58,842 nt of DNA from Acidobacteriaceae bacterium. GTDB taxonomy: Bacteria; Acidobacteriota; Terriglobia; Terriglobales; Acidobacteriaceae. The stretch spans positions 1 to 58,842 of the forward strand of contig PLBY01000135.1 in the NCBI GenBank assembly GCA_003134655.1, given 5' to 3'. The translations under genes were made by a program, and so were the position numbers. Each line of letters begins with the position of its first letter. The first letter of the stretch is position 1. The notes under the pieces were generated by a model, which searched no databases, was not told where the DNA came from, and worked only from the letters and a program-made list of their open reading frames with translations. Below, in pieces: positions 51,901 to 58,842 of this stretch.

Positions 51901-52935
51901 TCACTTCGGCGGCAGCGGCTCCATCTTGTCGAGAATCCGCACCGTTTCAAGGATCACGATGCCGCCGATCTCCAGGCTCTTGGTGCTGAGTTTATCGACC
52001 GTGTCCTGCACCGTGTGATGGAAGACGTTGTTATATCCGTAGTTGATGTCGATGATGTCGGCGCAGGGCACGCCGATGCTCATGAATGGCAGATGATCGT
52101 CAGAGATCGTGTTGGTGCGGGCGAAAAAGTGCGACTGGTAGCCCGTGCGGGTGGCGGCTTCGTACACCACGCTCTCCACCCACGGCGTCGAGTTTGTGTC
52201 GCGGTCAATGTCGAGGTCGGCGTCGCCGATCATGTCGGCTAACAGGAAAGCTTTAATCTGCTTGGCGGTGCCATCCTGCTGCCATTTTTTCGCGAGATGG
52301 CGCGTGCCGTAGACGCTGTCGGTGTCGGACCATGTTTTCACTGCCTCCTCAGCATCGGTCCACAATAGCCAAACACTGTAGCCATCGCGTTTCTTGCCAC
52401 GAAGCTGGTTTGCAAACTCAAGCAGCAGCGCGCTGGTGGCGGCACCGTCGTTCGCTCCGATAAACGATGTATTCCGCAGCGGATAGTTCGTGTCGTAGTG
52501 GCTGGCGATGACGATGACACCGTCTTTGGTGCCCGGGTATTTCGCGATGATGTTGCGCACCGGAAATTTCCCTTCCACCGTATCCGCAGTGAACGCATCG
52601 TCCTCGACCGTGTCGCCTTTCAGATGCGAGGTGATATAGTCCTCGACCTTTTTATGATTGGCGCTGCCGATCGGGCGCGGGCCCAGGGCTACGATCTCCT
52701 TCACGTATTGCATGGCGCGATTGGAATCGAACGCCGGCAGTGATCCGCTATCCGCCGGAAAAGATAGTGAAGGCAGAGGAGTATCGGCCGCGCTGATGGC
52801 GGGCGGACTCTGGGCTTTCTGTTTCTCCTGCGCGGCATCTTTACTCGGATCACACGCTAGGCCAGCCAGCGCAAGGCCCGCCAGCAGAACCCATAAGGGG
52901 AACCGGGCTCCCCTCGATGACTTCGCTCCGCTCAT
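51901..52935 (-). CDS. M28-type lipoprotein, peptidase or glutaminyl cyclase-like
   Basis: 344 residues from the ATG at 52935. The signal peptide ends in the lipobox LAGLAC, so it is a lipoprotein. Zinc ligands: ASHYDTNYP (His), GANDGAATSALLLE (Asp), TDAEEA (Glu pair), ADMIGDADLDI (Asp) and ISDDHLPFMSIGVP (His). MIGDADLDIDRDTN and the overall length resemble glutaminyl-peptide cyclotransferase-like M28 proteins, so it may cyclise N-terminal Gln rather than cleave peptides. It overlaps tatC by 1 nt (TAATG). Confidence 0.82.
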   Translation of the reverse strand: MSGAKSSRGARFPLWVLLAGLALAGLACDPSKDAAQEKQKAQSPPAISAADTPLPSLSFPADSGSLPAFDSNRAMQYVKEIVALGPRPIGSANHKKVEDYITSHLKGDTVEDDAFTADTVEGKFPVRNIIAKYPGTKDGVIVIASHYDTNYPLRNTSFIGANDGAATSALLLEFANQLRGKKRDGYSVWLLWTDAEEAVKTWSDTDSVYGTRHLAKKWQQDGTAKQIKAFLLADMIGDADLDIDRDTNSTPWVESVVYEAATRTGYQSHFFARTNTISDDHLPFMSIGVPCADIIDINYGYNNVFHHTVQDTVDKLSTKSLEIGGIVILETVRILDKMEPLPPK

Positions 52936-53735
52936 TACGCCTTTTCCTCTTTCGGCTGATCCTTCTTGGGATACACCATGTAGGCCACCCCGATGCTCAG
53001 TCCGTACAACACCAGCATGGGAGCAGCGAAAACGCACATATTTACGATGTCAGGAGTGGGCGTAACGATAGCCGCAATAATGAAAATCACCAGAATCGAA
53101 TAGCGGAAATTCTTGACCATGAAACTCGGGCTCATGATCCCCATCAATGCCAGAAAGAAAACCAATATCGGCATCTCGAAAATCAGGCCCATGCCGAGAA
53201 CGATGCTCAGGAAAAGCTGGGTGTATTCCCCGATCGTGATCATCGGCTGAAACTGCTTGCCGAATCCGATCAGAAAATCGAGCGCGCGCGGGTACACAAT
53301 CTTGAAGCCGAAGTATCCGCCAGACATAAACAGCGCAATGGTCGAAACCATGAACGGGACCACGTACTTCTTCTCGTTGCGATACAGCCCCGGGGAAATA
53401 AACATCCACACCTGGTAGAGGACGAAGGGAGAAGTCAGGAACAAACCGGCGAGCGCCGCAACCTTCAAGTAAAGGTTGAAGGGATCGGTGGGATTCAAAT
53501 AGCCCAGATGCTCCGGCAACTGGTGCTTGTGCAGCACACTGATGATGGGACGCTGCATGACGTCGTAAATGCGCTCGACCTTCCACCAGCAGACGCCAAA
53601 GCCGACTCCCACCGCGATGATGGAATAGACGACCCGCTTGCGCAGCTCTTCGAGGTGATCGAGGAAGCCCATGACCGGCATGGGCTCTTTTGTTTCGCTA
53701 TCGCCGCTGCTTCCCGCGGCTCCGATTTCAGACAT
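52935..53735 (-). CDS. tatC: Sec-independent protein translocase TatC
   Basis: 266 residues with six helices. PVMGFLDHLEELRKRVVYSIIAVG is the TatC N-terminal signal-recognition region. NPTDPFNLYLKVAALAGLFLTSPFVLYQVWMFISPGLYRNEKKYV and FGKQFQPMITIGEYTQLFLSIVLGMGLIFEMPILVFFLALMGI follow the family. It receives twin-arginine signal peptides. It follows the tatA/B-type gene with an 8-nt overlap. Confidence 0.93.
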   Translation of the reverse strand: MSEIGAAGSSGDSETKEPMPVMGFLDHLEELRKRVVYSIIAVGVGFGVCWWKVERIYDVMQRPIISVLHKHQLPEHLGYLNPTDPFNLYLKVAALAGLFLTSPFVLYQVWMFISPGLYRNEKKYVVPFMVSTIALFMSGGYFGFKIVYPRALDFLIGFGKQFQPMITIGEYTQLFLSIVLGMGLIFEMPILVFFLALMGIMSPSFMVKNFRYSILVIFIIAAIVTPTPDIVNMCVFAAPMLVLYGLSIGVAYMVYPKKDQPKEEKA

Positions 53736-54150
53736 GCGATTCCTGCGAAGAGGAGGATGTTACATCGTTCGGATGTGCGGCCGCTTCGGTAGCGGGGGTG
53801 GAACTCGCGGCCTCGGTAGCGAAAAGAGGCTCGTCCTCGGAAGCCGCCAGCGTCGCGGGCGCTTCGGGCGCGGGAGTTTCGCTGGGGCTGACTGTGCTGG
53901 GCGCGGGATTCAACGTGCGGCTGGTGGCGCCTGCCGGAGGTGGACTCGGCGGAAGAATGGTCGGCTTCTCCACTTCCAAATGAGCGATTTCCTGCTCAAT
54001 CTGCGCCTTGAACTCGTTAGAGGCGCGCTTGAACTCGTTCATGTACTTGCCAACCTGGCGTGCGATCTCCGGCAACTTCTTGGGCCCGAAGATGATGAGG
54101 GCCAAAAAGAACAGGAAGACCGTCTCGGAAAAGCTCATGGGCTTCATCAT
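53728..54150 (-). CDS. tatB: TatA/TatB-type translocase subunit
   Basis: 140 residues from the ATG at 54150 (alternatives at 54147 and 54138). The single N-terminal helix with FLFFLALIIFGPKKLPEIARQVGKYMNEFKRA is the TatA/TatB motif (F-G-P-K-K-L-P before an amphipathic helix). A long Pro/Ala/Ser/Thr/Glu-rich C-terminal tail follows (about 65-140), longer than in typical TatA. TatA and TatB cannot be told apart with confidence. The open frame upstream to 54381 is the antisense of the GntR gene. Confidence 0.86.
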   Translation of the reverse strand: MMKPMSFSETVFLFFLALIIFGPKKLPEIARQVGKYMNEFKRASNEFKAQIEQEIAHLEVEKPTILPPSPPPAGATSRTLNPAPSTVSPSETPAPEAPATLAASEDEPLFATEAASSTPATEAAAHPNDVTSSSSQESHV

Positions 54151-54240
54151 ACTGCCGGAGCCGGAAATGCGGCAATGATTGCGAGACAGCGCGGAGACAA
54201 CTTTCTCAGGGCCACCGCCAAAGCTTATGATGTTGCCGCC

Positions 54241-55158
54241 ATGCAATTCTGGTTTGCCCGCGGCAGCGAAGTCTCCATCCGCGAACAACTGGTCACGCAG
54301 GTCGTGCTCGGCATCTTGAGCGACGATCTCGCGCCCGGCCAGAGACTGCCCAGCACGCGCGACTTGGCGCGGCGTTTTCACTTACATCCCAACACCATCA
54401 GCGCGGGCTACCGACAGCTGGAACGCGACCGCTGGGTTGAGTTTCGCCGCGGCAGTGGAGTCTACGTTCGAGCCAGTAGGCCGCAGGTCCCTCCGACGCC
54501 GGCACTGGCTCTTGATCAAATGATTGCCCGCCTGTTCCGCTCGGCGCGAAAGCTGGGCGTGACGTTGCCCGTGCTGCGGGCGCGCCTTCGGCAGTGGCTG
54601 GAACTGCAACCTCCCGACCATTTTCTGCTGATTGAGCCGGACGAAGAATTGCAGCGCATCCTGGCCGCGGAGATCGCCCGCGCCGTCACCTTCCCTGTAG
54701 AGTCGTGCGGTCCGCAGGATTGTCCCAGAGCGCCAGTGGGCGGAATTCCGGTAGTGTTGCCCAATCGCGAAGCCACGGCGCGCCAGTTGCTCCCGCCCGG
54801 GACGGAGTTCATCACGCTGCAGGTGCGGTCGGTTCCGGCTTCCCTCGCTGGATACCTGCCTGCTCCCTCAGGTGCTCTGGTCGGCGTGGCCTCGCGCTGG
54901 CCGGAATTTCTGAAAGTTGCGCGGGCCGTTCTGAGCGCTGCGGGATTCCATCCCGACAGCTTCGTTCTTCGCGACGCCCGCGAGCCCAACTGGCAGCGCG
55001 GCCTGAAGCAGACGGCAGCGGTCGTTTGCGACCTTCTGACCGCGGCAGAACTTCCGGCGGGTTGCCGAGCGATCCCCTTCCCGTTGCTGTCGGAGGCATC
55101 CATCTCGGAACTGCAGCGTTACGAGGCGTTCATCAACCAGCCCATCGAGGCGTTGTGA
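54241..55158 (+). CDS. GntR family transcriptional regulator
   Basis: 305 residues from the ATG at 54241 (54175 is possible in frame). The winged helix is clear: SIREQLVTQVVLGILSDDLAPGQRLPSTRDLARRFHLHPNTISAGYRQLERDRWVEFRRGSGVYVR. The C-terminal part (about 90-305) is not a FadR/UTRA/aminotransferase domain I recognise; it has VGGIPVVLPNREATARQLLPP and may bind an effector. It is 21 bp before a PLP decarboxylase gene and probably controls it. Divergent from tatB. Confidence 0.85.
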   Translation: MQFWFARGSEVSIREQLVTQVVLGILSDDLAPGQRLPSTRDLARRFHLHPNTISAGYRQLERDRWVEFRRGSGVYVRASRPQVPPTPALALDQMIARLFRSARKLGVTLPVLRARLRQWLELQPPDHFLLIEPDEELQRILAAEIARAVTFPVESCGPQDCPRAPVGGIPVVLPNREATARQLLPPGTEFITLQVRSVPASLAGYLPAPSGALVGVASRWPEFLKVARAVLSAAGFHPDSFVLRDAREPNWQRGLKQTAAVVCDLLTAAELPAGCRAIPFPLLSEASISELQRYEAFINQPIEAL

Positions 55159-55179
55159 AGCTTTCAAGAGGAGGAATTC

Positions 55180-56538
55180 GTGAAGGAATTGCTTGCCGAG
55201 ACTGCAGCCCGGGCCGCGCGTTACGTGGCCGCCATTGGTGACCGTAAAGTCGTCCCGGGCCCGGAGGATATCGCACGACTCGATGCGCTCGGAGGACCGT
55301 TGCCTGAAAATCCCTGTGAGCCCGCTGAAGTTCTGGCACTACTCGACGACGTCGGCTCACCCGCGACAGTCGCAACCACAGGCGGCCGCTATTTCGGATT
55401 TGTCATCGGCGGCACCCTCCCCGCAGCCCTGGCGACCAACTGGCTGGCTGGCGCATGGGATCAGAATGCGGCAATGCAAGTCATGTCCCCGGTCACGGTG
55501 AAGGTCGAAGAGATTGTGCGCGAGTGGACCCTGGATCTGCTGGACCTGCCTTCCACCAGCGGAATCGGCTTCGTCACCGGCACCACGATGGCGAATTTCT
55601 CAGGGCTGGCCGCAGCACGGTCGGCGTTGCTCCAACGCGTCGGCTGGAACGTGGAAGAAGACGGAATGTTCGAAGCTCCGCCGATTCGCGTGGTCGTCGG
55701 CCAGGAAGTTCACGTTTCGGTTCTGAAGGCGCTAAGCATGGTGGGCCTCGGCCGTTCCCGCGTGATCACGGTTCCTGCCGACGCACAGGGACGCATGCGC
55801 GCCGATGCGCTGCCCGTTCTCGACGAGCACACCATAGTGTGCATCCAAGCGGGCAACGTGAACACGGGCGCATTCGATCCGGCAAAGGAAATTTGCGCCC
55901 GGGCACAGCAGGCGGGAGCGTGGGTTCACGTCGACGGAGCTTTTGGATTATGGGGCGCGGTCTCTCCTCAGTACGCGCCGCTGCTGGACGGAGTAAATGC
56001 CGCCGATTCCTGGGCAATCGATTGCCACAAGTGGTTGAACGTGCCCTACGATTCAGGAATCGTCGTGGTGCGCGAACCCGAGCACTTGCGTCGGGCACTC
56101 GCCGCGGGCAGCGCGGCCTATCTCACACAGGGCGCCGGACGCGAGCCTTGGCAATACACACCCGATTCCTCGCGGCGCGCCCGCGGAATCGAACTGTGGG
56201 CCGCGATGCGCTCGCTCGGCCGCTGCGGATTGCGGGACATGATCGAGCGGAACTGCCGCCAGGCGAGACTCTTCGCCGAGCGTCTACGCGCTGCCGGTTT
56301 CGCCGTGCTGAATGACGTCGTCTTGAATCAGGTGCTGGTTTCGTTCGGCAGCTCCGAGCAGACCCGCCGCGTCATTGCCGAAATTCAGTTGGACGGCACC
56401 TGCTGGTGCGGAGGCACGGTCTGGCAGGGACACACGGCCATGCGAATCTCCGTCTCCAGCTGGGTCACGACTGACGATGATGTCGAGCGCAGTGCCGCCA
56501 CGATGATCAGGGTCGCGGAGTCGGTTCAAGCGGGATAA
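55180..56538 (+). CDS. PLP-dependent group II decarboxylase-like enzyme
   Basis: 452 residues from a GTG at 55180, 5 nt after AGGAGG (55169-55174). Fold type I PLP enzyme: GFVTGTTMANFSGLAAARS binds phosphate, His178 in QEVHVSVLKAL stacks on the cofactor, Asp252 in WVHVDGAFG pairs with the ring N, and Lys284 in DCHKWLNVPYDSG forms the Schiff base. It resembles aromatic-L-amino-acid and glutamate decarboxylases. The substrate cannot be read from sequence. Likely co-transcribed with the GntR regulator. Confidence 0.88.
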   Translation: MKELLAETAARAARYVAAIGDRKVVPGPEDIARLDALGGPLPENPCEPAEVLALLDDVGSPATVATTGGRYFGFVIGGTLPAALATNWLAGAWDQNAAMQVMSPVTVKVEEIVREWTLDLLDLPSTSGIGFVTGTTMANFSGLAAARSALLQRVGWNVEEDGMFEAPPIRVVVGQEVHVSVLKALSMVGLGRSRVITVPADAQGRMRADALPVLDEHTIVCIQAGNVNTGAFDPAKEICARAQQAGAWVHVDGAFGLWGAVSPQYAPLLDGVNAADSWAIDCHKWLNVPYDSGIVVVREPEHLRRALAAGSAAYLTQGAGREPWQYTPDSSRRARGIELWAAMRSLGRCGLRDMIERNCRQARLFAERLRAAGFAVLNDVVLNQVLVSFGSSEQTRRVIAEIQLDGTCWCGGTVWQGHTAMRISVSSWVTTDDDVERSAATMIRVAESVQAG

Positions 56539-56825
56539 CAGCCTTCATGTGACACTTGAGAAACTGCCCCAAAACGGTGCTTCCAGCGTGGCCGCCGCCC
56601 TCCAGCCTTCGGCCGAGGCTCTCTAACCCGAATTCCCTAACTTGTGCGATTTGCTCAGGAGCAAGGAACCCCTAGCCTTCCCAGCGGCATCTCATAAACA
56701 GGTCTATCACGACAGGGTTACCATAGTGACAATCCCGGTCCGGGTAAGTCTAAGCTGGTGATATACTGACGGATATTCAGCCCGCAGCTGGGGTGAAAGC
56801 AGCCCTCAACGAAGGAAATCTCACG

Positions 56826-58433
56826 ATGGCCCGTAGTTCACGCCGATCACTCTTCCTGGTAGTTTTTTTCCTGCTCGCCTGTGGCTTCCTGGGCATTCTG
56901 TTCGCCCAACGTTCCGGCCAGCAGTCGTCGATGACCGGCGACTCCGAGGTCAAGGATAGCCTCAAGCAATTCACCGACGTCTATGCGCTCGTCGAAGACA
57001 ATTACGCCGAGCCGGTGAACCCGGACAAGGCCATCTACAACGGCGCGATCCCGGGCATGCTGCACGCGCTCGATCCGCACTCGAACTTCTTTGATCCCAA
57101 GTCTTACGCGCTCATGCGCGAAGACCAGCGCGGCAAGTACTACGGCGTGGGCATGACCGTCGGTCCGCGCAACAACAAAGTCATCGTGATTTATCCCTTC
57201 ACCGGCACGCCCGCGTACAAAGCCGGCATTCATCCCGGTGACGTCATCATCGCCGTCGATGGCAAGTCGACCGAGAACATGAGCACCACCGACGTGGCCG
57301 ACCTGCTGAAGGGCCCCAAGGGCACGACCGTCCACATCAGCATCGCGCGCGACGGCGTCGAGAAGCCCATGGAGTTCACCCTCGTCCGCGACGAGATTCC
57401 TCGCTACAGCGTCGACGTACATTTCCTGGTCAAGCCGGGCATCGGATACATGCACGTGAACGGCTTCAACGAAACCACCGAGCATGAAGTCTCCGACGCG
57501 CTCGATTCCTTCGGCGATCTCAAGGGACTGATCCTCGACCTGCGCGGGAATCCTGGCGGCCTGTTGAGCGAAGGCGTTGGCGTCGCCGACAAGTTCCTGA
57601 AGAAGGGACAGCTCATCGTCTCTCATCACGGCCGCGCCTCCGCCGAAAAGCGCTACATCGCACAACACGGCAATGGCGGCAAAGATTATCCCGTTGTTGT
57701 ACTGGTCAACCGGCTCACCGCTTCAGCGGCTGAGATTGTTTCCGGCGCCATTCAAGATCACGATCGCGGCCTGATCGCGGGTGAAGTCACGTTTGGCAAG
57801 GGCCTGGTGCAGACCGTGTATCCGCTGTCGGAGAACACTGGTCTCGCGCTCACCACTGCTCACTACTACACTCCGAGCGGACGCCTCATCCAACGCGACT
57901 ACAGCAACATCTCGCTCTATGACTACTACTACAACCGCGCAAGTTCCGAGAGTTCCAACACCGCGACCCGCGAGGTGAAGCTCACCGACAGCGGACGCAC
58001 GGTCTACGGCGGCGGCGGAATCAGTCCCGACGTCAACATTCCTCCGATAAAGAGCAATCACTTCCAGGACACGCTGCTGCAGCACTACGCGTTCTTCAAC
58101 TTCGCCAAGCGTTACGTGGTCGACCACCATCCCACGAAGACCTTCGAAGTGGACGACGCGACCCTGCAGGAATTCCGCAAGTCTCTGGACGAGGCCAATA
58201 TCACTTACACGCAGGCTGACCTGCTCGACAACAACGACTGGATCAAGTCGAGCATCAAGTCTGAGATTTTCGTCGACGCCTTCGGGCAGGACGAAGGCAT
58301 GAAGGTTCGCGCCGAGTCCGATCCCGAAGTCATCAAGGGCCTTGAGTTGCTGCCCCAGGCAAAAGCTCTGGCCGACAACGCCCGGAAGGTCATCGCCGAG
58401 CACAACGCGGCTCCGGCGTTCAACCGGCAATAA
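56826..58433 (+). CDS. ctpA: C-terminal processing protease (S41 family)
   Basis: 535 residues from the ATG at 56826, with AAGGAAAT upstream. A membrane anchor/signal (LFLVVFFLLACGFLGILFA, 9-27) precedes a helical cap, a PDZ domain (about 100-180, YPFTGTPAYKAGIHPGDVIIAVDG) and the S41 core. The catalytic Ser300 is in LTASAAEIVSGA and Lys325 in FGKGLVQTVYPL; DLRGNPGGLL is the core strand. It would trim C-termini of envelope proteins. Upstream 56539-56825 is non-coding; TATACT at 56762-56767 is a lone -10-like box. A terminator follows. Confidence 0.92.
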   Translation: MARSSRRSLFLVVFFLLACGFLGILFAQRSGQQSSMTGDSEVKDSLKQFTDVYALVEDNYAEPVNPDKAIYNGAIPGMLHALDPHSNFFDPKSYALMREDQRGKYYGVGMTVGPRNNKVIVIYPFTGTPAYKAGIHPGDVIIAVDGKSTENMSTTDVADLLKGPKGTTVHISIARDGVEKPMEFTLVRDEIPRYSVDVHFLVKPGIGYMHVNGFNETTEHEVSDALDSFGDLKGLILDLRGNPGGLLSEGVGVADKFLKKGQLIVSHHGRASAEKRYIAQHGNGGKDYPVVVLVNRLTASAAEIVSGAIQDHDRGLIAGEVTFGKGLVQTVYPLSENTGLALTTAHYYTPSGRLIQRDYSNISLYDYYYNRASSESSNTATREVKLTDSGRTVYGGGGISPDVNIPPIKSNHFQDTLLQHYAFFNFAKRYVVDHHPTKTFEVDDATLQEFRKSLDEANITYTQADLLDNNDWIKSSIKSEIFVDAFGQDEGMKVRAESDPEVIKGLELLPQAKALADNARKVIAEHNAAPAFNRQ

Positions 58434-58450
58434 GGGCAACAGTCTTGTGA

Positions 58451-58483
58451 AAGGCCCGGACGCGTTCCGGGCCTTTTATTTTC
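58451..58483 (+). terminator. Rho-independent terminator after ctpA
   Basis: AAGGCCCGGA (58451-58460) pairs with TCCGGGCCTT (58466-58475) over a 5-nt loop, followed by the T-rich stretch TTATTTTCTT. It is 17 bp after the ctpA stop. The 264 bp from here to 58747 contain no gene I can support. Confidence 0.88.
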
Positions 58484-58747
58484 TTCGCCGGGGCCTGGGC
58501 TATCAGAACAGGAAGGCCCTTAAAAAGGGCATCCAGACCTTCATTGACTTCGCCTCCCTGCTATGTGAGAATCCGCGCAAGAGGCCGACTTTACGGCGTA
58601 TTGGCGAGGGCGACCAAAGCCGGCGGTCCCTCCGCGCTGGCGATTTCTGAACCGTCACAAAATGGATCTTTTTCAATATCATGATTTTCAATATGACGGG
58701 AACGGCGCGGGAATGCCGCTCGCCTGGCGGCGTGGCCTGAGGCTCGT

Positions 58748-58842
58748 TTGAAACCAGTCATTCTGGCAGGCGCGGTTGCTCTCGCGTTGATCGCAGGCTG
58801 GACCGACCTGCGCAGCCGCCGCATCCCGAACTGGCTGACCGT
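58748..58842 (+). CDS. CpaA-like type IV prepilin peptidase, N-terminal end (partial)
   Basis: Starts with TTG at 58748; GAGG lies about 6 nt before. The translated start MKPVILAGAVALALIAGWTD and then LRSRRIPNWLT is the first helix and the catalytic-Asp loop (WTDLRSRRIPN) of A24 prepilin peptidases, which process Flp-type pilins. The gene continues past the window edge, so the second Asp is not visible. It suggests that a tad/flp pilus locus follows. Confidence 0.72.
   Translation, partial: MKPVILAGAVALALIAGWTDLRSRRIPNWLT

Noticed and set aside
53671..54240. N-terminal extension of the GntR regulator upstream of 54241
   Set aside because: The frame is the antisense of the tatB tail and has no regulator-like sequence before the winged helix.
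56539..56825. Small gene or structured RNA before ctpA
   Set aside because: No open frame with a ribosome binding site, and no extended hairpin was found; only an isolated TATACT box.

Overview
The window looks like a chromosomal segment from an Acidobacteriota genome, probably class Terriglobia (soil-type, high G+C). The evidence is the gene repertoire: two stand-alone MacB/FtsX-type permeases of the acidobacterial 'ADOP' kind, a secreted HAF-repeat protein, a very large pro-kumamolisin (S53) protease with Ig-like repeats, a DUF1844 protein, a DUF6982-like protein, several M28/M61/S41/HExxH secreted peptidases, and dispersed GC-rich inverted repeats in intergenic gaps. The family identifications come from motifs read by eye. 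No rRNA, tRNA, transposase, prophage or CRISPR array was found.

Layout. 1-4.3 kb: 3' end of a frameshifted kelch-like repeat gene with a good terminator, mtgA, and the first ADOP permease. 4.6-9.8 kb: a poly(A) polymerase/CCA-adding-type nucleotidyltransferase with a histone-H1-like tail, a DUF6982-like protein, a 52-residue zinc-ribbon-like protein, and the second ADOP permease. 10-15.6 kb: divergent HAF-repeat and S53 protease genes. 15.7-16.7 kb: lpxD. 16.75-28.1 kb: a ten-gene minus-strand run: mtnP, a PfkB kinase, a GT39-like membrane glycosyltransferase, mgtC-like, dapF, ldcA, mpl, an M61 peptidase, plsC and a secreted-protein gene interrupted by an amber codon. Several of these genes overlap by 4 nt. 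The run joins cell-wall recycling (DapF, LdcA, Mpl) with lipid and nucleoside salvage. 28.2-31.7 kb: an aspartic-protease-like/PDZ protein, an HExxH protein and a methyltransferase. A 220-bp nested inverted repeat follows. 32-37.2 kb: leuB-like, ygfZ, DUF1844, a PhnP-like hydrolase, a second inverted-repeat element, ribF and a short PBP-like protein. 37.4-42.4 kb: a frameshifted MFS transporter carrying an in-frame hairpin repeat, a nonsense-mutated Imm50-like gene, an EamA transporter, a thioredoxin-like protein, OsmC and a CDF transporter with three C-terminal modules. 42.6-46.7 kb: a PpiC/SurA-like foldase, an epimerase, DoxX, and an ECF sigma/anti-sigma pair. 46.8-54.2 kb (minus): menG/ubiE, DinB, aroB, terC, two M28 peptidases, tatC and tatA/B. 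54.2-58.8 kb (plus): a GntR regulator with a PLP decarboxylase, a CtpA-type S41 protease with a terminator, and the start of a CpaA-like prepilin peptidase cut by the window edge.

The most notable points are these. (i) A DapF has serine at both catalytic cysteine positions. (ii) Four genes each carry one disruptive lesion (two frameshifts, two in-frame stops). (iii) Several inverted-repeat elements sit at gene ends, at the ribF start codon and inside the MFS reading frame. (iv) Familiar enzymes carry unusual appendages: an H1-like tail on the nucleotidyltransferase, three C-terminal modules on the CDF protein, and an internal lipobox-like segment in the S53 protease. No single locus could be shown to be a wholly new system.
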